A stretch of 64,000 bases of DNA from Baylisascaris procyonis (taxonomy: Eukaryota > Nematoda > Chromadorea > Rhabditida > Ascarididae): assembly GCA_037389465.1 (NCBI GenBank), contig JAZARR010000197.1, forward strand, positions 6,529,001-6,593,000, read 5' to 3'. Both the position numbers and the translations under genes were made by a program. The notes below the pieces were generated by a model. The model did no database searches and was not told the origin of the DNA. It was given only the letters and a program-made list of their open reading frames with translations. Position 1 is the first letter of the stretch. The number at the start of each line of letters is the position of its first letter. This document shows positions 42,131 to 56,500 of the stretch, one piece after another.

Positions 42131-44626
42131 GTGATATAAAGAGACATTTATCCATAATAAATGCTTTGTCAATTAAATTAAAAAGTAGAGCAAAGTAAAA
42201 TAAAGATTTCGTTTTCTGCTAGAAAATACAAATATATTGGAATGATGGCACGAACAATAATCTCACAAGTGAATATATAATGATCAAATGTATTATGATT
42301 AGTATACCACTGGAATAAGAGCACTCAACGCCCACCTGTAAGGTAGGATCATAAGGAAAGGAATAAGAATCCATGTAGCATAAACTATAAGCGACATGCC
42401 TTTTTTATCACTTTCGCTAGCACGACTTACCCAAAGAATGTTAAGTAAACGAAACCTCAGATGAATTGTACAAGAAATGATAATATACAGGAAAGAAACG
42501 CTTCAATAAAGCCGTGTACAATGCTAATCGAAGAAGTTCTTTGAAAGTTTCTTTTAAAACATTATGCAGAAGCATTACATATTGAATAATAATGTCGTTG
42601 CCAATATGTATGCCATCTTTTCGAAGAATATGCCATCTTTTCGCAATTCTTCATGATGCTCTAAAGAGTGATATTAAATAAGTTGGACATATTTTGCTTT
42701 TATATTCTTTCGAATGCTAAATAAAAAGCTTCATTTGAGTTGTTGAATGGCACTGAGCACTGCAATATTCAGAATTGTAATGATTCGAGGGTTTCCTAAC
42801 ACTGAAGCTCAGTTTTGACACCAATAGTTCTGACAACAAGTAAGTAAATTTCTAACCCAATGAAACACATGTCGGTGACCGATAATTCATGAGGAAAGTT
42901 CGTTTAGTGTGTCGATTTTGAGTCTGCTTAGGATGACGTCGATCGTCGATCTTCGATGCATTATAAATTTGTTCCTTGTAAAGTTAACCGATTTTGCCGA
43001 TCATTTTATTTCTCAACAAACTATGAAACATTTGTAATAACTGTCCCCATTATATTCTATTGCTTATCCTGTTTTTTTCGCACTTCTCTCCTGCTCCATA
43101 TTCCTTCATATGAATGCATCTCCTTTGGAAATAGGTTAGTGTCAAAGAAGAAGAGTGTATAATTAAAATTTTATTTATGAGACTTTATGCAAATAAATAA
43201 TCAAAAAACATGCTCATATCATCAAAATGATATATGCAGAATATATATTACAAGTGATAAACATTGAATGGCATCTAAAATTGTGGAAAGTGGGAAGTGA
43301 TTAGAAAAACAGCCTTAACGTATCCAAGTTTTTTACAAATAAGCATAAGCGTACTTCAATAAACTCAATAGTTTAGGATCGATTAAATAAGAAAAATTAG
43401 GAAATTTTTCCAAAAAAAAAAAAACATGATAATTAGTGTGCAAACATATCGCTTAACATCAACGGCATCGTAAAATTGTTCGTTATGGCAATTATTCTTC
43501 GTTGTTTCTTTTTTTTTTTCATCTCACAGTTTTGGTCATTGAGTCCTTCGCAGGAATCACTTGTTGTTTTTGGAATTTGCACTTTTAAAAACCACGATGA
43601 CCTCAAAAACAACCTTTCAGTTACCTTAGAATCGGTATCCCTTTCCTCTAAGATTCCTAAAATGATAATCCATTCAGAATCCTAAAACTGGTTGACGTCT
43701 ATGTAATGGTATAATATATTATAAATTGATCTCACTAATAGAAAATTCCTACTAATAAATTATGAATCGATATTTCGATAGAAAATTTAATTGCTAGAGG
43801 CAAAAAACTCGAATCGATTTGTTGGGTATCAAATTTTAGAGTGACAATATCAACCAAAAGTGATTTTTTATTTAGCGTTTATTACCTCTCATTTTCCGTC
43901 ATTGTCATTTCTTTTAGCATTTATGGAATAACCTAATAGTTGATGAATGAAGTATAGCATATCGTATCAACTGCGGTATAACTTTTCCCATTTATTTCGA
44001 AGAAGGACTAGTAACATCTGAACTTATAATGGTGCAGAACAGGTGAAAGAGTGGAAAGGTATTCAATTCACTATAGGTGTTGATTGAGTTATGCATATAT
44101 GTTTAAATAATTCGCATTCTAGTGAACAAAACCCGATGCGATTACTTCGTCAGGTTGATTTACTCAATAAAAAATTATAATGTTGTGATGCCGTGATGAG
44201 GATGCTTACTCTCAAATGTTAGTTTACGAACAAAAAATTTAAAATAAAAAACACCAGCAGGACCATAGCAACGCTATTATTTAAGGACAGAAAATGGTGC
44301 ATAATGAACAAAACGATAATGCTGAAAAATTGAGACGTTTAGAAAGTTCTTCAAGCGATGCGCTAGAGCAATTTTATGACTCTATATAAGTATGGAGTTT
44401 CTAGGTTTGCTGCTTATTCCTTTGTTGGCCATCTATCTGAATTTTTTTTACGAAGGGAAAAAAACGCAAGATCTGAAAATAGCATAAAAGATAGTTATAA
44501 TTCATCACTGTGGATATGATTAAGTTGAAGCTTTGCAATGAAAGCAAACGTTGAAAATTTTGAGCAATTTAGAATAGATGAGTTGTGGCTGTTCCCCAGA
44601 ACAAAGAAAGTGACATCATTTACGAT

Positions 44627-45484
44627 CTAGTCGAAAGTTTCTTGTCTAGTAAGTCGTGCATATAAGCCTTGTTTTTTCAATAATTGATCATGACTGCCAT
44701 GCTCGATGATACGACCGCCTTTCATCACCACAATCCAATCACAACGTTGTGTGTTCCATGAATATTGTGTTGCCATAACACATGTTCTTCCACGGCGCAC
44801 ATGACTCAATACCTCTTGCACTTCCTTAATTAATCTCCAATATTAATGCAATATCGTTAACTAATGCAATATTTTTGGAGCTGTAATGTTGCGAAAATAT
44901 ACAATTATGCAAAATCATAGCGGATATAAATGCAACAACACGTTCAAATATTATATTAAACAAATTCTGTAATTCTTGAACAAACTTTAAAAAAATGGAT
45001 TTCAAGTTTCTTGAAATGACGAAGTTGTCGCTCTTTCTCAGTCAAACTATGAATGTTTTCTGAATATGACTAATGAAGTAATGAATATTACACTACTTTA
45101 ATATAAGTTGAAATGAAAACTGCAAAAAATAATTCTAAACAGAGAGCTAATGAGAAAGTAAACCACCTGTAGCTAGTCGCTCCCGTCTTATATTACAACT
45201 TACTACCTAAGTACTCCAAATCACTTCAGTGCTGCAAATTACAAGTTACTTTTATAGAGCAATAGCGCTTTGAGACATTTCGCATATATTTGTTTTTATG
45301 TATACGTATTCGGTTGCTGCTTATGTTTTATGCGTTTAATTTTCGCAAAGAATAATGAAATGTGAACAAAATAAATAATTTAGTGACTTCTTTTAGTGAA
45401 TATGCAGCAACATATGTTTTGCTTTTTCCAGTTATAAATTTATTAGGAACTTCAAAATGTTTTTTCAGTTATGAAGTTCATGCT

Positions 45485-45561
<77 letters not shown>

Positions 45562-47555
45562 TATATATATACAAATTTTTGTGCAATTTTTCTGACCTGC
45601 TCATCTTCCGGTTCGAGTGTACTAGCTGAGTTATCAATAAGTAAAATTCTCGGATTCCGAATTATCGCTCGTGCAATCGCAATTTTGTGCCTCTCAACAG
45701 GTGATAATCGAATTCGGCTATCATCAACACGTGACTCATAACCCTAAAAATTGAAATGGAAGATTCTTTTCAAGAATCATATTGATGCACCTATTAAGAA
45801 GGTAAAGAAAACAGTACAGGAAAGGTGGACGGAGAGTTCTAGCTGGAGGAAGTACAGCAGTCAAGGAATTAGCATAATTAACAATCTTCTACTAGAAAAG
45901 GGTTAGGTGATTCAGGATTCACTTAAAAACCTGTGTGGCGGTCCGATGTCACCGAGGGAAAACTTCGAGAGAACAAAAGTAGTCGAGATCTCCAAGTATA
46001 TTATGGAGAATTAAACTTTTCGAAGATAAATCAAAGAAATAGAAGATTGCTTGCTTGAGTTAGTCATTCCTTGCAGATTGCCCCTCTTCATCTATCTCAA
46101 GCACCATATAATAGGTTGAAGGACTGAGGTATGCAACATGCCAATAGTTCTACTACCAATCATCTGCTTTTGCATCCATTACAGGAAAACTCACATTCAG
46201 GAACGCACATAAGTAACTCTCCTAATCCCACGCAAACAGAAGGTGCTAAGTCGTACAACCCGAGCTCTTCAAGAAGTAATTTGAGGTCACGCACTAAGGG
46301 AACATTACGAGCAGACAAAACTTATGCAATTTACAAAGTCGCCAGGTCGTGCAAAAATACATATCCTTGATTAAATTGGGTGATTCGCCAGTTTTCAATA
46401 AGAATATTGATTTGTAATATGTTCCCAAACTCAGGAAGAATATGCACACGGGAAATCGAAAAATCATTTGCAAAATCAAATGTAAGTGAACCTTACCTCC
46501 GTGAACAGTCTTTATTATGTCAAGGGAAATTTCCAGTGAAATTTCTTCCACGAAAAGAAAAACAAACCTCTGGAAGTGCACGAATAAAGTCATGTACACG
46601 AGCAAGCATTGCGGCTTGTTCAACTTGTTGTTGAGAGACATTACGAAGTCCATAGGTAATATTCTCTTTAATTGTGCAACTAAAGAGGGTCGGTTCAGAT
46701 TCGATGAGTGCCATTTGTTGGCGTAAATACCGCACATTGATCTCACGGCTATCCAAGCCATCAAAACTCTGGAATCTTACTTATCTACGAAACAACTCTA
46801 TTGATCAACGATTGTTTCATTGGATTTTTTGGAGACATCTTGCCGATTTTTAAAAAAATTTTTTTAAACAGATTCCTTCAGAAACGCAGATTCAGACGTC
46901 TTGTCGTTGTGGCAACAACGTTCTTCAAAAATCTTCACTCGAATCTATTTAACTGGCCCATCCTAAATTTCAACCATTAGACATTTGAGAACGGATAAAG
47001 GAAAGTTGCATCCGTCATTGGATTTACCAGCGGTTGATCGATCCCCAAAACTGAACCAGTTGAACCGATTTGATTGTTCGAATTTTGCATAAAGCTTGGA
47101 AACGATGATGGACGTAGATGAGATTGTAAAATTCTGCAGAAATTTCAAAATCGCATGAATGAAAAAAAAATTTCACTTTACGAGGTAATTCGCAAATAAA
47201 CCTGCCAAAAACGGGATAATTCTCCACTTAGAGAAGAAAACGTCGCATATATAAGCAGAGTGCTTTCCATGAAAAAAAAAATAATAGTGAATATTTAAAG
47301 AAATCCATAATCAACGAATAATGATGATTAAATAACCGAATAAAGGAATAATAATCTTACTAAAACACCGTCCATTGGATCATAGAAACGTTCAATTATG
47401 TCGATTGGTGCACAATTTCCGCAGCCACTAGGACCAGTTAACGCAATTGTTCTTCCTTGTGGGAAATTCAATGTCACTGAACGTAATACAAGGTTAGCTC
47501 GATTGCTTGGATAAGCGAAATACACATGTTCCATCGTAATATTTCCGAAGACATC
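44627..47555 (-). other. Gene B, degenerate NBD2
   Basis: Exons: 47361-47555, 46568-46768, 45597-45743, 44627-44824, identical in length to gene A exons 23-26. Walker A GPSGCG is followed by NCA instead of KST (Lys to Asn at 47415-47417). The Q-loop Gln is Ser (46697-46699). LSGGQ is LSPVE (45693-45707). The Walker B Asp is kept but the catalytic Glu is Asn (45630-45632). The switch His is Gln (44765-44767). The A-loop YFAYP is kept. Confidence 0.9.
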
Positions 47556-50500
47556 CTGAATTTCAATTATCGCTCAATTTGCGGTAAATGATTATTCAGC
47601 ATAAAACTATTACGGATGGAAATATTTAAAGCCAAAAATTATTATCTTTTTGATGCAAAAATTATCGAAATTTATTCACTATAATTGCTGGAATCATTTA
47701 CTCTGATTCAAATCAAAAGTTGTAAAATTTATTAAGTGCTAAAGGTTGTTGATTTTTTTTTTGCGTAAATGTTTGGAAATGCACGAGGAAGTAGGGAAGG
47801 AATTGGATGGTGCTGAATTTAGTAATTTTTAGGCAGCCCAGAGGATGATGACCTTTAAAATTCAATGGCAACTATTTATTGTTTATTGTTGAGTGATAAA
47901 TGATAAGCAGGTCACCACTGACACCTAATGAGTACCACACAGATATCAAGGTGACATTCACTCCTGGTTCCTTATAATACATAAAGTTAGAAACAATAAC
48001 CACTGGATAATCTCGTTACAGCGACATGCGTTTTTCATTTCTATCCCATGTAGAATTACACACTCTCATTTTGGCGAATACTAGAAGTAATAAGATGTTG
48101 CGTTTATGAGTGTTTCCAAGCTCATGCCATAAATATGCCATTTTTGAAATTTCAAATTCAACGATCAAAAAATAACCACTAAGCGAACGTGATAAGAAGT
48201 ACTAACAAATCTATGTCCAGCTTCAGAGCTACTATCGATTTGAGGTCGTTGTCGAATCATATTGAATATAAGACCAGCACTAAATCGTGCTCGCATATAT
48301 TCCGGAATATAGGCATTGAATGTTAGTAAACTCATTGAAGCACAATTCAGTGTTTCAACCACTCTTAAATATAAAATCATGCACACAATCATCGAGATTT
48401 TGGTAGTGAAAGTTGAAAAAAAAACAATTAATTCTGATGATGCGTCTTCTAAATTCACCTTTGTAATATATGAAAAGATATGCAAACTTTATTGATTAAG
48501 TTTTTTTCTCTAGGTATTTTCCTGAGGGATATATTGTTTAAATTAGTAGCATGGGTTCAGGCTTCGCTTTCTTATGAGGAAGAGGCAATGGTGCACCGAG
48601 CTTCTAACAATCACACACCCGAGGAAAGAGTCAGACAAGTATAGTTATACTCTTCAACTGCATCTTCGAACTGCCTCCTCCTCTCCCTTCTTCCTCAATC
48701 CTTGTAGAAACGGAACTTCAGATAGGTACTCTATACTTCACTGTTAAAGAGGAAGCTATTCCGAAATTACAATCAAAAAATATGATGTGATATTGCGGTG
48801 AAATTTCTATACTGCTGAACATCGAAAAAGTAATAAAACGATTCTGTATAACGCATTAAAACCGGAAACAATGCATATCGCATTTTCCTATGTGGAAAAT
48901 GAAAAATAAAATAAAGAGTAGAATGATGAAAAAAAAACATACTGAAAAACATTGAATGGTTGATAGCGTTTCGTAGCGATAAGTGCCATACCAAGACGAT
49001 ATAAACAAGCGAAATTAATATATGCAAAACAAGCTTGTAGAGAGAAAACAAATGACTCAATTAATGCACGTATAATTGCATGACGATACACTTCGTTCAT
49101 ATGATATTCGAAGAGATCACAAAAACGTTGTTCTTGTGTCAAACATTGAACTGCTTCGTGATGCTCAATTGCTTCAATTACCAACTGAAAATTCGCTAAT
49201 AATAAAGGAGGCAAATAATAGTAAGCGATTACTGGATTAACGAATATGAAACAGAGGTTATTTGAGAATATAGAGACACAAATCAGTTTAGAATTTTGAA
49301 AAAAAAATTGTTTCCACCGGAAATCTAGAAGATAGGAATTATACTGCGGTATCGCAAAAGTGGCTTGAATCGAGAAAAATATTGATTTTCCGGAGTTCAG
49401 AATAATATGACTAAATCGGGGTTGCTGAACTATGGGTCCAACATGTCTTCCTGTTTTGTTCCTTTCTCTTCCTGTCTATTGTTCTTGTCCCTCCCCCTTC
49501 CTCAGCCTTTTAGCCTGAGCACGACAGAACCAGGGTAAAGTAGAGTTGGATTGAGTATTCAGAAAAACTGTAGACACCCGTAGGCTAGTGGTCATGGAGG
49601 GGGGGGGTGACTACAAGCGTCAAAATCTATCAGGAATTTGAAAATCAATAAGTCACAGGAAAGATTGTGATGTGCATCTATTCTCTTAAAGAATAAAACC
49701 TTTACAGTGCCTTGCATGTTTTACTTGATAATAATAATACTATGGATATTCAGCGGGTTCTGTTTCCTTTTGAGATACATTCTAAGCTGAACGCTTACTG
49801 ATGTGGAAGCGGAGAGGATTTATGAAGGAAAGCGGGAGTAAGAAAGACGGATTATATTCGAAACCCTATTCGTCTTTCATATTCTGTTGTGTGTTTTAAC
49901 TGAACCCTCCGCTTTCACTAGGCGAAATGGTCAAAAAAAGGGATTATGCATCAAACCTTACGCATCGAAAAATGTATAGTGAACAAACACTCAAAACTCA
50001 GAATGCATGTTATATAAAGTTTCAGAAAAAAATTTTGATAGTTTAAAATTTCTGAAAATGAAATTTTAAGTGTATATGATCAGATAACAACTGCGTTTAA
50101 CGGCACTGATATTGTAAGATATCGGTCCTCAGCTGTATTTATCACTTTCCATCTTTTTATTTCCTTTGCTTTGAAACACTTGCATCGGTGGGTTTTGGGG
50201 AATACCAACTCTATAGTGATCGCGGAAAGGTAGACATTATAGAATCTAGATTCTCAGTTAGTCCATTTATTTCGATTGCTAGTAATAATAAACATGTATA
50301 TGCACCGCCACCATCTTCTAAAATTTAAAGCATTTTCATGATAGACTCAGTGCAAATAAAATTACTTTTACCCTAAGAGAATATGAGTAATAACACTGTT
50401 GTTTCGCAGGCGCATGATCGATAGATGTAATAGTGTAACAGTTTTTTGTTATGACCATGTAATGCGGCGGACAGAGATGGAATAATACTTTATGCTGAAG

Positions 50501-53500
50501 TTTCGGCTCTTTGTGCCGTAATCATAGTACACCAAGCTCAAACTTGGGTAATTAAACCTCAAAGAGTCGAAACGTCAGCATAAATTACTATTCCATCTCT
50601 ACTCGGCGCATTACATAGTCATAACCAAAAAACTGTTATACTATTATGCTCTAAGAGGTTCATGGAGTTTCTTATATGAAAGTTTCTCAATGCGATGTTT
50701 CGAATTAAAATAATGTGAAATAAAAGACTCACTCTTGCTGGTTTATTAGCCACTTGTGCATCGATTGCTAATCGTTTCTTGAGAAGGAATGTAATACCTG
50801 CTTGTGCACCGATAAGGATAAGAGCTATGAGAATACCCAATGGTGCTATTGCTGCACAATAGGCGAACGCGATTATCACTCCCACAAGAATAGCCGAAAT
50901 ATTTTGCAACACATATGCAAGCCTTCAAATTGTTCAAAAATGTGTCGATTGCCTAATGAAAGTGGTAAGAATGGACTTAATTTATATATTATAAATGTCA
51001 TCGATCGGGAGACTATAAAGCCTTTCGGTTAGAGTATAAAAATTAGGTTGTATGTTGCTAAAATAGCCGCAAATGAATGAGTAAATAAGCGAATACAAAA
51101 AAATGTTTTTCTCCGCCTAAATAGAAATATTTTATTTGAGTTAATTTAAGCCAGATTCATAAGATGGTAATTCAACGATGAAAGGTTAATACATCGGATT
51201 AAATTTGACCAAATAGGGTGGTAATAGTTACCTTCAGCGGAATATATTTGATACTATTACTCGTTCGTTATTTTTTTATACTATGTTGAGTAGTGTTTTG
51301 TTTCTTTACACCTCTTTTACAATAAATAATTCCCACAACTTTTTGTGCCTACCAATTCTGTACAGCATATGAATATGTGTAGCTTCAATTTTACCCTCAT
51401 CCTATTTTATTTGTATCGCTTCGAATTCTTTATTTCACTCCTCGAAAGCAGTTTTCTTCACTCTTTTCTAAACAAAGATTATAAAATTATAATGAAAACT
51501 AGTGATAGGTAGGCTCTATCGGCTCCAAATTTACCTGCCATCATTTAATCAGAGAGGTGTGTGAAGTAGCTGTATTTTATTGCTATTGCAAGCTCTACAA
51601 TAAAATAACTAAATGCACCTAAAGCCATTTTAAAGTTGCTTAAATAGTGATAAGTAATATAAAAGTACATATAATAAATGCTAATTTGCGCTTGCTTATT
51701 GATAAGGAAGAAATGAAGATGAAATTAAGGAAGAAATAAACGCTAATTTACGCCATATTAATATAGCGTAAACTTTCATCTTGTTTTAATTTGTTGCAGC
51801 AATATGAAACGTTTCGTATTCAATGCTTACTTCTGATCGATAGCCACTCGGATTTTCGGTACATCAGTTGAAAGACGCTCGATAAGTTTCTGCGTAGTAT
51901 GTTCAGGAGAGTCGAAATATGCTCCATCCTAAATAAGCGTTGCCTTTATAATACCTATCAGTTCATTAAGGTCATAACTCCGGTTTATGTGCACATAATA
52001 ATAAACACACTGACATCACAAAGTCTTTTAGCTCCTCGTGACCTATGCTGCGAACTTTTGACTAGCATTCGAGCAGTTAGTTATGGAAAATTAAGCTCTA
52101 TTTTGCAAGCTCTTGGTATGCTTACCCAATTTTGCCTTTTTGCGTGAAAAAGATGAGATTTGATTCGAGCAGCACTTTCTAATGGGCAGCTTGTGAAATT
52201 CCCATGCGAAAGACGACAATTTCGAGTGAAGGTAAGGGAAAGAATAGGGCGAGAGTTGCTGAAAACTGTCGGGGATACCATCGCTATATATTATATATTT
52301 GAAAAGTGTAAATTTTCTGGATAACGACCTGATAAAGGATATGTGTGAAAAGTTGTTGACGGAGGCGAGCTGTAATCGATTCACCAGTCCATCCAAATAG
52401 AAAAGAACCGGCGAATGTGAATGCACCGGCAAAGATACCCAGAACTGTGAAAAAAAGTGCATCCAATCGTGCACCATGCAACATTGCCGTTCTACTTGGT
52501 TGTGATATTGACTGAAAGTAGTGAATCGAATATCTTTGCAAACTCTTTGAAAGTTATACAATGATTTTTTTCCTTCCACTGATATGCAACCCGAGAGTAA
52601 TTAGTCGAGATATAAATGCGAATATTAATGAATCAAGTAGAAATGAAAGAAAAAATTGAATGGAACAAATAGCACAAATTCATTAAGAAAAATACGAAAG
52701 GAACGAAGTGAAGGAGAATTGCAATGCAGAAGTTAACATTAAAATTGCTGCATAATATCGAAGATAATCTTAGTTTTAAATTATCACTGAACATTTTTCA
52801 AGTTATTTTTGCAAATCTGTAATTACAATACCCATCGTCTCAAATATAAGTTGTAATTGATAAGAGACCTCACGCATTGCAATACTTCAGTAACGTTGCA
52901 CACTAAAATGATCGAAGGGAATTTTGTGAAAAGGCGAACCGGAAATACAATGCATTGGTCATCATGCTGTTAGAAAATACCCTGTCTAACTAGATAAACA
53001 ACTATCAAGCAATAGAGAAGCAACAGAGCGATCATCAAAACCTACCTTGAAAACGGAGCCATATATGATTGAAAATATGGGGAAAATTATTCCGGTTAGA
53101 GTCGCCGCAATCAACGCACCAATCAATACTTTCCATTCTCTTCGTGCAAAGTAGATAATTTCATCGATACGTGCCGGTTGAAACCGTTGAAGATCAGCTT
53201 TTTCCTGTATTATTCCCATAGACACATTGGGAAGAAATTAAGCAGATTTTGAAGTTGTAAAAATATGAGAGCAAAAATTATCTAAATCTTACAGAAAGTG
53301 TCTAAGTTTCTATATTCCTTATTTTCTTGCAACCGACACATTCACAAACAATCTGGATAACATTTCCGGTGTTCTAGTTTAGTAATTATCACAGTTCCAC
53401 TGACAACATTTTCAGCCATAATGAATTCCCATATGCGTCAAATTTTCTTAGCTTACTTGAGTCAGTTAGTATGTCTGTCACATTGGACTACGGTGGTCTT

Positions 53501-56500
53501 GATATTCTCCAGTTTATAGCAGCAATGTTTGGATTGAGGTATATGACTGGTGAAATTTGAGTTTTCCTTGTGCCTATCTCTTTAATGATAGCTATAGCAT
53601 TTGCTGCTGTACTCCTCAAAGAGGCATGCGTGCTCAGATGGTCGCTAGAGGCAATTTGCGCAAACTAGTGAGCATGTGGGTTTTACTTTGTGCTTAAAGT
53701 CATTTATGAGGCAATAAAAGCTAACTGAAAAATGCAAAAGAGTTTTATTGCTTTAAACAAGAAAAGTTTTGTCATCGATGAAATGCACGGAAGATTTAGG
53801 TGGAGTGAATCCATATCTCGGTGAAAGCATTCGGGTGCTGCGGGGGATTCGTAGAAACCTTGCTATTCGAATACATCACATGCTCCGAGTCTACTGAGTC
53901 CTCTTCCAGTGCCCTCATAACTCATTTGATCCCACTAGCATTTGCACTCATGATAAACATAAACAAAATAAACAGAGCTACCTTTAGTTCCTCGAGTTCC
54001 ATTTCCTCACTATTCATGTTCATTAGAGATCGAGCTAAACGACATTTCATCCTGGCAGACTTCAGCAAAAGTTGTGATTGCGACATTGATAGTTGACGCT
54101 TAAAGTGAGCGACATCCTCTGGCTCTGGAAATAATCTATGAGAAATTATTTTTTACGAGGCAATCCGGAAGACATCCGAGACATCCGGAAATGAGTCTCT
54201 ATTAAGCCCAACCTTAAGGCAACCTTGAGGCAATGATGTGACCTTTCAAAGCAGGTTGCTCTTCATGCGTTGGGCAATTGTATATGTGCTATGCCACGAT
54301 CAGCGACGAATGTTAAGAACAAATGATGACATAAACTACTTTCGTTATGAGATACAAAAATATGTGTTAGAAATTTTGACCGACATTAAAAACTGTTCAT
54401 TATACCAGGGACGTGCTCGGGTTTGCCTCATAGTGGAAATAATAAAAGTGTTATTTGTAAGAATATTTTTTCTAAGCGCAAAATTTGAACGGAATTTAAG
54501 ACTGCTTTTTCAAATTGAAATGATACAAGAAATTTATTCCACTTTTTTTTTAGAAAGGTAAAATGACGGAATGAAATGTTTCGAGATAAGGCAATGATAT
54601 GCATAAATTCCTCCGTCTTTGAATGAAGCCCTCGAAGAGGTCATTTGAAATAGGCGTTTCGTTCATCTAATAATAATACTTATTAAATACCCTTACGAGC
54701 AGTGTCCTCTTCATCTTCGTTTCCTCTACCGCATTCGTCAGCTTCTTGTGCTTTCACAAGATCGACATAAGCTCCATTCAATTCTCTTAATTCCTCATCG
54801 GTGCCTGCAAGCCCGATAATTTATATTAGACTGCTTTTTTTATTTTTTTGGATAATCAAGTGGTGTTGGCTCAATTTTTTGATTTGTGGCCCTTTAAAAC
54901 AAAGAATAATTCTAAGAGAAACAAAAGCGTTTAGTACGAAAATTTACCACATTCATCGTAAGAAATAGAGAAAAGGAAAAACTCTCATATCAAACTATCC
55001 ATGCATAATCATACAAAATGGCCGCCGATTTGAGTTCATAAACGAGAAATTGAAAAGAATTGCCGTCATATGGAACAATGGTATGAAATGGAATAACCAC
55101 ATGAAATATGGCAAAAAATTCAACCGGCTTCGGAAACGGTACAATTGATTTGTAAGAAAGTGTAATAAGGTAATGAAACAACAGATCTCATGCCATCTTC
55201 TTTTTCCCGGTGATGGCCAATTACTTCTCATAAAAATTCGGCTGGAATGGAATAGAATAAAACAAACAAGCAAGCGACTCCTTCTTTTTCAACTTGCCAC
55301 TCTCTTTTCCTCCTTTCCTTCCTCTGCCATCCAGCTAAAGAAAGAGTTTTATTCAATTACTACTTCGTATTATCAGTGATAACAAATAAGCAATTTAGAT
55401 GTGATGCATCATATGATCAAGCCTTTTAGCAAAGATTCAAAGATAGTGCTAACCGGCTTCAACGATATGTCCATTCTCGAAGACTAAAATATAATTAATG
55501 TTTTTCACAGCTGATGGACGTCTTGCAATCGTTATACTTGTACGCCCAATACGTGCCTGCAATAAACGTAATCGTTGAACATCTCATTCGAAATAAACTA
55601 GATAAAATCATGAACAAATTATATCACTTTCTATCATTTAAGTTATCATTTTAAAGTTCATATTCAAATTAGTGAAGTTAAGGATGACGTCATCATTTGA
55701 AGTAGTGAATCGTCAATTGTAGTTTTTACGCTTAAATTTCAATTTAATTCGTTAGAAAACGATATCAGGCATCGAGACAATTGCTCATTAACAAACGCTA
55801 ATGAAAATAATAGGATGAAATGCTTAGAATTACCAAAAACTTTGAATGATGGGAATATGCTCATAAAATTTGATATTAATATAAATTTCTCTCTGAAATA
55901 ATAATAGAAAAATTGGAAGAAATAATTTATAGAGAAACCCTTTGGAGTGCCTCTTGTACAAGTGCGTCGTTTTCCTCATTAAGCGTTGCATTACATTCTT
56001 CTATGAGAAGCACTGCTGGATTTTTCGCCATTACCCTTGCGATCGCAATCCTTTGCTTTTGATCAGTAGATAATTTTACACCACCTTCACCAATTTGTGT
56101 GTTGTAACCCTATAAACTGATTCGACTGGTTTAATAATCGATTCGGTTTAGCAAATCTGATAAAACCAAACGTTTTTTCAAAAGTTTTATTTCTATGGAT
56201 ATATGCACAAAAAAGTTTTCGGCGATGATGATACCATGCTATCATTGATACTAATTAATTTGACGGTTCGATAATACCATTGATAGTACCACTTGTGTTT
56301 GATGATGTTTGATGAACTCTTTTGGTTTTGACTTTCTGACTCGTCGATTATGGTGATGGTTGTTGAAGAAAGGTAAGAAAGTGAATAACTGATGGGCAAG
56401 TATATCAATAGAAACTTTGCAAATCGTAAACCCTCTGGCAATATTCATTTGGTGATATTTTCCTATTTCACTTATTCGTTGCTATAGTGCAACTTGTTTA

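Larger units (their letters stand above)
36226..44626. other. Intergenic spacer between P-glycoprotein genes A and B
   Basis: This 8.4-kb stretch must hold the gene A promoter and the gene B 3' UTR. Recognisable contents are TA and 7-mer satellite arrays, an unassigned reading frame at 39887-40192, a histone H2B fragment at 41336-41515 and a dispersed repeat at 41928-42130. From about 37100 to 39880 and from 42200 to 44600 I see only AT-rich DNA with short chance frames. Confidence 0.6.
48207..53204 (-). other. Gene B, TMD2
   Basis: Exons: 53046-53204, 52329-52511, 51831-51928, 50733-50922, 48943-49184, 48207-48363, all identical in length to gene A exons 17-22. The membrane segments and coupling regions are well kept (IIFPIFSIIYG, FLFGWTGES, FDSPEH, YMRARFSAGLIF). 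The intron between 50733 and 49184 contains the SL1-bearing inverted repeat. Confidence 0.88.

Noticed and set aside
46294..46764. 156-codon minus-strand frame overlapping the gene B exon at 46568-46768
   Set aside because: Out of frame with the transporter exon, which aligns with gene A. Shadow.
50537..50558. Reading the SL1 match as a functional SL RNA gene
   Set aside because: The bases after the leader lack the GT donor, and no Sm-site or stem-loop context of an SL RNA follows.
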